Assembly (NCBI RefSeq): GCF_030272615.1 | Contig: NC_081405.1 | Location: 313,988,235 to 314,052,234, forward strand | From: Cryptomeria japonica | Taxonomy: Eukaryota > Streptophyta > Pinopsida > Cupressales > Cupressaceae | Reading direction: 5' to 3' | DNA length: 64,000 nt | In this document: piece after piece, positions 57,546 through 64,000 of the stretch | Position numbering within the stretch: position 1 is the first letter of the stretch | Layout of the letters: each line of letters begins with the position of its first letter | Position numbers and translations under genes: made by a program | The notes under the pieces: model-generated | The model's database searches: none | What the model saw: only the letters and a program-made list of their open reading frames with translations | What the model was told of the DNA's origin: nothing

Positions 57546-58989
57546 TGTAGTCACACAAATCTGTCCACTTTAATTAAATGAATATTTCGTATTTATTTGA
57601 TTAAAAATCCACTAGCCATCAATTAATTAAATTAATATTTAATTAATTCATCTCCAAACATTCTTCTATTAATTAAATAAATTATTCAATTTATTTTAAT
57701 TAATTCATTAAACCAAATACAAATCAATTAAATAAATAAAATCTATTTATTTAATTAAATCCCCCTATTCCTCTTTTAAATAAATTAAATAAAACATTTA
57801 TTTAAATCATTATCCCCACCCCACTTGCATTTTCCTACAAATGCAACTTGCACACATTTTGAAATAAATGAATTTTTATTTTAAATAAAATCCTATTTTC
57901 CCTCACCCACCAAATCCACTTGCAAAATCTAATCCCCTTCTAGATTCTTCTAACCCCCTTCCTAATTAACTTAATCCATCCCCTAATTATTGTCACATTC
58001 CTAAGCAAAATGGAGTCACTTCTCAAATGGCCCAAAGTCTTGGATAACCATTGAAGGTTTTCAACCTTCAACCACTTAAATCCTCAAAGTCTTTGATAGC
58101 CATTAAAGGCTTCCAACTTTCAACCACTTAATCCACAAAGTCTCCAATAACCATTAATGGTTAACCCAAACCCTCCCACATGGTTAAAACATTTGTTTTG
58201 ACTCAACCTCTACCCAACCCAAGGGTCTCATCAGGTCATTAATGCTTTGACCATGATTATCTCTTAATCATTTGCACAAAGGTTTATCCTTGGATTAACT
58301 CCTAATCCAGTGGGTAATCCTAATTTAGGCTTGACCCTTAGCCTTTAGATAACCATGAAGTCTTCTCAGGCATTCAATGCCTCCAACCCCTTTCTTTCAA
58401 CCCAATCCTGTGTTGACACTTGTCACCATTTCATTGGTGCAAATTGTGCACATGGATCCCCAACTTTCAAGCTTGACCCTTGATTGAACCATTCAATCCT
58501 GGCCATTCATTGCTCCATTTTTCCTATAAATAGAGCCCATTCCTTCATAATCCAGATCCTGAAAACTTGTAAGCATTTAGACTATAGCCATTTTAGAGAG
58601 CATTTTAGCATAGCATAACTAAATCTTGTCTTTTTAGTTAAAATACATCATTTTAGCATTACTATTAGCTTTTCATTTCATATTTGGAGCTATTATACAA
58701 ATCTCAATCCTCCATAAGCATCCATAGTGCAAAAAGCTGCTGAGAGCTACACTATTTTGGAACTTGGAGAGGAGAGGAACAAGGGAGAAGAAGCTAAGGC
58801 CATGCTAAGAGGCAGTTGGAGATGTCTCATGATCATTTGTTCTATTTATTAGATATATTTAGCATGTTTCTTTTAGTGTCTCTTTTGGAATGCCTTCATT
58901 GTTTCAGTTTTTGATTGATTAACTCTAACATCTTGTGATTTTGTGTTCTTTGATCTTAAACTAATCTTGTGCCATTTAGGAGGGCATCA
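57546..58989 (+). repeat. gypsy-2 5' LTR
   Basis: From TGTAGTCACAC to gggcatca. Its first 300 bp hold taattaatta-type runs like gypsy-1, followed by blocks shared with the gypsy-1 LTR. The 3' end is set by the primer site 2 nt downstream. Confidence 0.85.
58525..58532 (+). promoter_or_regulatory. TATA box of gypsy-2 LTR
   Basis: TATAAATA followed by gagccc, at the same relative place as in gypsy-1. Confidence 0.72.
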
Positions 58990-58991
58990 TT

Positions 58992-59030
58992 TGGTGAACC
59001 CGACGTGAATCGAACACGCAACCTTCTGAT
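58992..59030 (+). promoter_or_regulatory. Primer binding site: 39-nt match to tRNA-Trp
   Basis: It begins TGGTGAACCCGACGTGAA and goes on to cttctgat. From memory of the plant nuclear tRNA-Trp (CCA anticodon), it is the exact reverse complement of CCA plus the acceptor 3' strand, T arm, variable loop and 3' strand of the anticodon stem, ending at the last base of the anticodon loop. Ordinary primer sites are 12-18 nt. It is not a tRNA gene, since the 5' half is absent. Confidence 0.85.
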
Positions 59031-59086
59031 TGATTTTTTTGAAATTAACATTTTTCTTGTTGAAATTGCCACACAGGTCGCGCTTC

Positions 59087-59356
59087 GGCGCTATTGAACG
59101 CGTTTTAGCGCTATTGAAAAATTTCTTTTAGCGCTATTGACCATAAAGTAGCGCTATTGAAAATGTTTCAGCGCTATTGGAAACATTCTAGCGCTATTGT
59201 CACAGTTTCAGCGCTATTGACACACTTCTAGCGCTTTTGTCTTCTCGGATTTTTCTTTTCTTTCAGCGCTACCGTTTAAATTAGCGCTTCTGCTCATGCA
59301 GACTAGCGCTATTGCATGAATCAGCGCTTCTGCAAAAACACAGACTAGCGCTATTG
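59087..59356 (+). repeat. AGCGC motif array of gypsy-2 leader
   Basis: About 13 copies of AGCGCTATTG (some AGCGCTTCTG, AGCGCTTTTG, AGCGCTACCG) are spaced about 17-22 nt apart with unrelated spacers. The shared AGCGC core with gypsy-1, but a different 3' extension (TATTG instead of RT), shows a motif conserved in arrangement while its sequence shifts. Confidence 0.9.
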
Positions 59357-61145
59357 CAACAGAACGTTATAAAAAAAGGCCTTGTAACCAATAAAAATTT
59401 TTTTTTAGGCTTGTGGGAGGTAGAATATATATGGAATATAACATTTAAGTATAAGTGACATTTCCTCTTATCTTTTCTCTTTCTTATACTTTAAGTTATA
59501 TTCCATATATACTTTCAGGATGTTTGAGAGGGGTTTCAGACCTCTAGGAGTTGAAATGCAAAATCTAGTTTTTGAAAGATCCTCCAAATTTCAGACTTAG
59601 TCAAATTTCAGAGCATTTCAAGATCAGGATTTGTAAAATTTGTAACCGAAAAATCAAAAATTAGGCTTGTGGAAGCCCCTCTTTGAGCATTGATTTTATT
59701 AACTTGTTTCTTTTCTTTGTGCAGGTTAACAACACAACAAAAATCACAAAAAAAAAATTTTCATTTAGTGCTTAAAAAGAACTTAAAAACACAAAAAAAA
59801 ATAAAAAAAATAGTTTTTCATTGTTTTCTAGTTAGGGATACGTTTTGTTTTGGTGCTTAAAATCAACAAAACAAACTTTCTTTCTTGCATCAATTGGGAC
59901 TTAAAAATCACAATCCACACTTCAATTTTTGGTGCAGTAAAAAGAACAATCCACTTGTCTTGATTTTTTTTGGCAAAAACAAATTTTCCTTCAAAGCAAA
60001 AACGTGTTTTTCATTAAGTTGACCAGAATTTCCAAATTCTAGATTACAAAACACATTGCCTTTGGAGTTAAAATGAACACCATGGCTGTTGGAGCAACAT
60101 CTCCAAATAGTTAGATCATCTTTGCAAATGTTGGATTAAAAAGAACAAGTGAATTTCGTGTTTAGCACGCTTGTGCACAAAAGTCAGTCGAGTGGACCTA
60201 CTTCTAACACACACTATCCTCTCCCTTGGCTCTCGTGGTCCTAGGTGCAAGAGAAAAGTGTTAGTAACGCTCAAATTTTATCTTTTTAAGAGAGGCCTGC
60301 CAAGGGATCGATACTCTTGGGAACGACCTCGAGCGGTAAATCCTTCGAGCCGCTATAGAAATCAGGTGAGAGCGAAAGCTATAGCCTTGGGTATAGCTGT
60401 TCCTACAGTGTAACTGGCCGAAAGGACAAATGGGCCCCACCACCAGTTACAAGGCTCTTAAGTGAGTCACTGCAGAATGAACTTATGTCCAAAGCCATCG
60501 AACATGACTAAACACCTTTAAATAGTAGCCCACCTGTTCTATCGATTGAGGATATTTGAGGTATAATTTAGTGCAAGAGCATAGATGGTTTTGCTCCCAA
60601 GATACTCACCATACATATTTCCTTGAGTAGAAACATAGCTTTTTGAAAAGTCACTTGTGGCTTGATAAAAGTGGTGACTCCCCCATCATAGGGATCATCT
60701 ATTTGTTATGCTCGTGCAAGACTTAGTATATCACATCCTTACCTGCCACGGCGGGATTCATAAGGTATGTAGTACCAAAGTCGAAGAAATATCAAGATGT
60801 GGGCTAAATTTATCACAACTGGCCATTTGACCATAGGGATAAAGAGTGTTTGAAGTGTGTTCGTTTTACAGACCTAGAGCAAATTGAGCCGACTTCAGGC
60901 TTTGGAATTATACCTTAAAATAAATCAAAAGGAAGGGTCAAAAACAAGTCCAAGGATTGGGTTGATCTAGACCCATACTCATTTGTGCCTTTGAGGCTAC
61001 AATTTTGTGTTTGTGTGCTTGCTTTGTTTTCTTGTCAAAGAAAAATCAGAAAATCAATCCCAAAAACAAAGTATTCATCCAACATCTGTCAACACAACCA
61101 AAAATACCAAAAACAAAGTGCAAACAACACAGAGTCACAACTTTT
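59357..61145 (+). other. gypsy-2 leader, noncoding
   Basis: No gene seen. Blocks match the gypsy-1 leader, including the hairpin TTGGAGCAACATCTCCAA at 60089-60106 and ttaaaaagaac phrases. A perfect duplication (taagtataa... / ttatacttaag...) makes an inverted repeat of about 20-25 bp around 59428-59515 (tggaatataacatttaagt and its complement). Confidence 0.6.
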
Positions 61146-61529
61146 ATGACCATTCTTCACATCTTGCGAAAGAAGAAGTGTCATCAGAATATTACCTTGA
61201 AAAGAAGACCATTAAGCTCAAAAGCTTTAATCAAAAGGAGGAAATTCTTCTATCTCAATAGACAAATCTTTGTCTCACATAGAGTCTTTCTACATCGCAT
61301 GCGTCTATACCTTCAAGGTAAAACAAACGAATTTGATTCTGAATCATTAAACCGAAGAGCTTTTATGCAATATAGAGCTCTGAGTTATCACAAAAATCAA
61401 GGAGGAAAGATTAATCCCAACTTCTTCCCAAACATCTGTATCACCTACAACACAGCTCGAGAAGTGCCACCAACGCCTGAAAGGGAAGAGATAGAGTTTG
61501 TTCCATTTGTAACACAAAGTTTTTATTGA
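61146..61529 (+). CDS. ORF1: conserved small protein upstream of gag
   Basis: The ATG at 61146 is chosen because it aligns with ATG 4427 of gypsy-1 (MT..HILR.K); the open frame extends further upstream without an ATG. It encodes 127 residues: a basic N-terminal half (RKKKCHQNITLKRR, LIKRRKFFYLNRQ), a middle with SHRVFLHRMRLYL, and a conserved end with GGKINPNFFPNICITYNT and FVPFVTQSFY at the stop. The stop is followed by 455 nt before gag. The function is unknown and I recognise no domain. Retention of start, length and terminal motif in two diverged elements supports a real protein. Confidence 0.7.
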   Translation: MTILHILRKKKCHQNITLKRRPLSSKALIKRRKFFYLNRQIFVSHRVFLHRMRLYLQGKTNEFDSESLNRRAFMQYRALSYHKNQGGKINPNFFPNICITYNTAREVPPTPEREEIEFVPFVTQSFY

Positions 61530-61984
61530 AGTTGAAAACAAAACATCCATCATCTCACTCATACATCATCACTCCATCATCAATTCATCCCAAAACTCTC
61601 AAAACATTCAGAGGTTCTTGTCCCAAGATCCCTTTTTAGATATTGCTTGAAATCAAAACACATCACATCACTTTTAGATTGTTTCTACATCTAGGATAAG
61701 CTCATCCTAAGAGACACATCTACGCAGGTTAAAACTAGTTCATGAGTGAATCCTCTCATTACTAGGTAGTCAAAATCTGTAACACATCTCAGATTTCTCT
61801 ACACCTTATCACATCCAAAATCATCAAAACAAACAAGCAATTCAAAGAAAGGAATTTCAGTTACATCTACCTTAAAAGTGCTAGAGATCCCCATACAACA
61901 CAAATCACCAACCATCAAATTTTCATTTCATCACCAACTCATCATCATCTTCAATCAACTTCAAAAACCAAACTTATAAACAAA

Positions 61985-64000
61985 ATGGCTCAAACCCGAT
62001 CACGATCAAGGCAACGAGAAATGGAAATTGAGGAAGAAGAGGACAACCTCAATGAATTTCAAGAAGCACTTGGAGGAACTGGGAATGATGAAAACCCAAG
62101 TACGCCCACTCCTTCAACAATCGAAAGGGTTCAGCATAACCCTCATTTTAACAGATTATTTGATGAAATACTAAGGAGCAATGCGGATGCTCACTTTTTA
62201 CGACTTGCTCAAGAAGGAGCCAAACTCCCATCTGACTTTGATCTTGCCCAATTAAGACAAGCATCAGAAAGACAAAGTCGCCATGAGGAGGAAAGGCATA
62301 GAGATCACATCAGATATAACATCCCTCGAGGTAACCCACCACCTCCTCCTCCAAATGAAATAGAGATGTTGCGGCAACAAGTTGAGAATCTCGCCCAACA
62401 ACTTCATAGTGGTGTTAAGACCAATCAATTCTCACTTAACGACATATGTCCCTATCCATTTGATAGGAATATTTATATGCCACCCTTTCCACGCGGGTTC
62501 GAAACACCAAAATTCGAAAAATATAGAGGAAAGGGAGATCCCCGCGATCATGTCCGAGAATTTCATTCTGCTTGTCTTGAAGTAGCTTATGAGGACACAT
62601 ACTTAATGCGCCTTTTTCCCCAAAGCTTGGGAGAAACAACCACATCATGGTTTTCCCGACTACCAGGTGGCATAAGAACATTTGAGGAACTCATCCAGAA
62701 GTTCCTATCTCATTACTCTTATAATATTGAACGCGACATCACCATGGCTGATCTATGCAACACCAAACAAAAACCAGGTGAATTATTCTCAGTATTCCTG
62801 CAACGATGGCGCCAGATGTCTAGCAGACGTTCTCTTCAGTTACCTGAACGAGAACTAGTGGAAATTTTCATTTCCAACTTAAACGAAGAAATGGAATTTC
62901 ACCTGGATGTCAAAGACACCGATTCTTTTAACGATATGATCACCAAGGGTATAAAATGTGAGCGGGCACTCATCAAAAAAGGACTCATCAAAATCTTTAA
63001 TGAACCCAAAGATGGTCCTCGCCCGCGCTTCAATAGCGATAAACCGAACTTCTGGAACAAGAATAAGAATATCGTCAATGATGGGGTTGTGGATGCTCGG
63101 ACTGTCCAAAATGCACAACCTGTGGTTCGGTTTGCAGGACAAAATCCTCCACCTCAAAATAACACAAATGTCCTTCCTAATCAAGGTCGCATCACGTCTC
63201 AGGATGAACCAAGACCTCGTCCACAAAAACAAAAACGCACATACACTCCCTTAGGGGAACCCATTGAAACAGTGATGCGACAACTCATTTCTCAGAATTT
63301 GATCACTCTACCTAAGCTATCAAACTATGAGCCTCAGGTCAAACTGGCATGGTGGAGAGATACTGAACATTGTGAATTCCATCAAGGAAGAGGACACAAG
63401 ACAAGTAATTGTCATCGATTGAAAGATCTCATTCAAGATCTTATTGATCAAGGAGAAATTGAAATTGAAGGGCATGACCCAAAAATGACCAATAATGATC
63501 ATCAGATGTTCAAGAATCCACTTCCATCGCAAGATCAAAGGGGTCCTTCCACGTCCAGACGAGGTCCTGATACCACTGATTATACACAAGCTGCGTATAA
63601 TTACACTGTCAATCACCTGTATGATGCCAGTGAACAAATTGCAACTATCACCTTCAAAAATCCCACCTCAAATTGCAATGTTGTTACACGTCGTGGCAAG
63701 GTCACCATAAAGGCAGCTCCACCAGGCACTACCTCCATCCCAAAGCAGTACAATCTTGTGGAACAATTAGACAAAACGCCTGCACTTATATCCATTTTAG
63801 AGCTATTACGCCTATCACCATCTCATAAAACAATCTTGGATCAAGCACTCCAAGAAGCGTCAGTCCCTGCAAACCTGAACACGGACCAATTTCAAGCCAT
63901 GGTTGGAAGTCTAAAGTCATCACCTTGTCTCATTTTTTCCGAAAGTGATAACTCTTCCTTCCAGCAACCTCATAACGCCTCACTCCACATTGAAGGCTTT
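61985..64000 (+). CDS. gag: gypsy-2 gag, open to the window edge (partial)
   Basis: The start ATG 61985 gives MAQTRSRSRQREME. The frame has no stop in 672 codons. Features in order: acidic N-terminus, the conserved NDICPYPFDRNIYMPPFP, the gag domain (about 62500-62960: KFEKYRGKGDPRDHVREF, TYLMRLFPQSLGE, CNTKQKPGELFSVFLQRW), a Pro/Asn-rich linker, the knuckle at about 63371-63412 (CEFHQGRGHKTSNC, form CX2HX4HX4C), and a C-terminal part up to HNASLHIEG, which in gypsy-1 is immediately before the protease. It retains many CGA and CAG codons that are vulnerable to C-to-T stops. It builds the cytoplasmic particle; here it is probably the start of a Gag-Pol fusion. Confidence 0.9.
   Translation, partial: MAQTRSRSRQREMEIEEEEDNLNEFQEALGGTGNDENPSTPTPSTIERVQHNPHFNRLFDEILRSNADAHFLRLAQEGAKLPSDFDLAQLRQASERQSRHEEERHRDHIRYNIPRGNPPPPPPNEIEMLRQQVENLAQQLHSGVKTNQFSLNDICPYPFDRNIYMPPFPRGFETPKFEKYRGKGDPRDHVREFHSACLEVAYEDTYLMRLFPQSLGETTTSWFSRLPGGIRTFEELIQKFLSHYSYNIERDITMADLCNTKQKPGELFSVFLQRWRQMSSRRSLQLPERELVEIFISNLNEEMEFHLDVKDTDSFNDMITKGIKCERALIKKGLIKIFNEPKDGPRPRFNSDKPNFWNKNKNIVNDGVVDARTVQNAQPVVRFAGQNPPPQNNTNVLPNQGRITSQDEPRPRPQKQKRTYTPLGEPIETVMRQLISQNLITLPKLSNYEPQVKLAWWRDTEHCEFHQGRGHKTSNCHRLKDLIQDLIDQGEIEIEGHDPKMTNNDHQMFKNPLPSQDQRGPSTSRRGPDTTDYTQAAYNYTVNHLYDASEQIATITFKNPTSNCNVVTRRGKVTIKAAPPGTTSIPKQYNLVEQLDKTPALISILELLRLSPSHKTILDQALQEASVPANLNTDQFQAMVGSLKSSPCLIFSESDNSSFQQPHNASLHIEGF

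Larger units (their letters stand above)
57546..64000 (+). mobile_element. gypsy-2: 5' part of a second Tat-like element
   Basis: LTR 57546-58989, primer site 58992-59030, 3-kb leader with AGCGC array and ORF1, then gag open to the window edge. The LTR resembles that of gypsy-1 (ttgtcaccatttcattggtg and the TATA region), and ORF1 and gag are homologous. No stop in 672 gag codons, against many in gypsy-1, suggests a younger copy. It sits in a copia-2 LTR and is the last insertion at that spot. Confidence 0.9.

Noticed and set aside
58992-59030. A tRNA-Trp gene or pseudogene on the - strand
   Set aside because: Only the 3' half matches, and it sits exactly at the LTR/leader junction where a primer site belongs; the D arm and 5' acceptor strand are absent.
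59087-59356. CRISPR-like array (short repeats with unique spacers)
   Set aside because: The repeat core is only about 10 nt, the setting is a plant retroelement leader, and there are no cas genes. The resemblance is superficial.
60171-60413. Small frame in the gypsy-2 leader
   Set aside because: The matching part of the gypsy-1 leader is not open in the same frame, so the conservation there looks like RNA and not protein.
1-64000. Host protein genes, rRNA genes or organelle DNA
   Set aside because: Every coding-like stretch belongs to a mobile element or is explained by composition; I saw no ribosomal or organelle sequence.

Overview
The window is intergenic DNA from a large, transposon-rich plant genome: nested LTR retrotransposons, one decayed DNA transposon, satellites and low-complexity tracts. 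I see no ordinary host gene. The element families (Tat-lineage Ty3/gypsy with a second RNase H, Ty1/copia primed by initiator Met tRNA), the introns and the A/T-rich background point to a land plant. The nested, slowly eroding organisation would suit a gymnosperm, but that is only a guess.

Layout. (1) 290-15496 is a structurally complete Tat-like gypsy element (gypsy-1) with LTRs 290-1703 and 14068-15496 and a perfect 5-bp target duplication (ctatt). Its gag-pol lies in one frame, broken by twelve stop codons and no frameshift. (2) 15502-16665 is its flank: a palindromic minisatellite, then about 750 bp of polypyrimidine. (3) About 16680-30080 is a DNA transposon. It has short GTGTACGCGGTACT-like repeats at both ends in opposite orientation, a multi-exon DDE-type transposase on the + strand, a multi-exon second gene on the - strand, and a 360-bp satellite between them. 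A 4.29-kb solo-LTR-like insertion (19311-23598, target duplication gtgct) splits the transposase. (4) 30130-45788 holds two copies of a gag-protease-only LTR element, one partial and inverted. The + strand copy (LTRs 32399-33594 and 44639-45788) is interrupted by copia-1 (37347-43785, - strand, target duplication atagc). (5) 45789-50099 is mostly featureless, apart from a decayed 22-bp motif array and a coding remnant. (6) 50100-57545 is copia-2 (- strand), flanked by LTRs of two different families. (7) 57546-64000 is the 5' part of a second Tat-like element (gypsy-2), inserted in a copia-2 LTR. Its gag is open to the window edge.

Main points. The two gypsy elements share an unusual 3-kb leader: arrays of an AGCGC-centred motif spaced about 20 nt, a conserved hairpin, and a conserved ORF of about 127 codons upstream of gag. 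Their primer sites differ: gypsy-1 matches tRNA-Lys, while gypsy-2 matches tRNA-Trp over 39 nt, ending at the anticodon loop. Stops in gypsy-1 and most stops in the DNA transposon are single C-to-T steps from CGA, CAG or CAA. The DNA transposon (a DDE-type protein of a superfamily I cannot assign, a Cys-rich partner gene and subterminal repeats) is the best candidate for a poorly described system.
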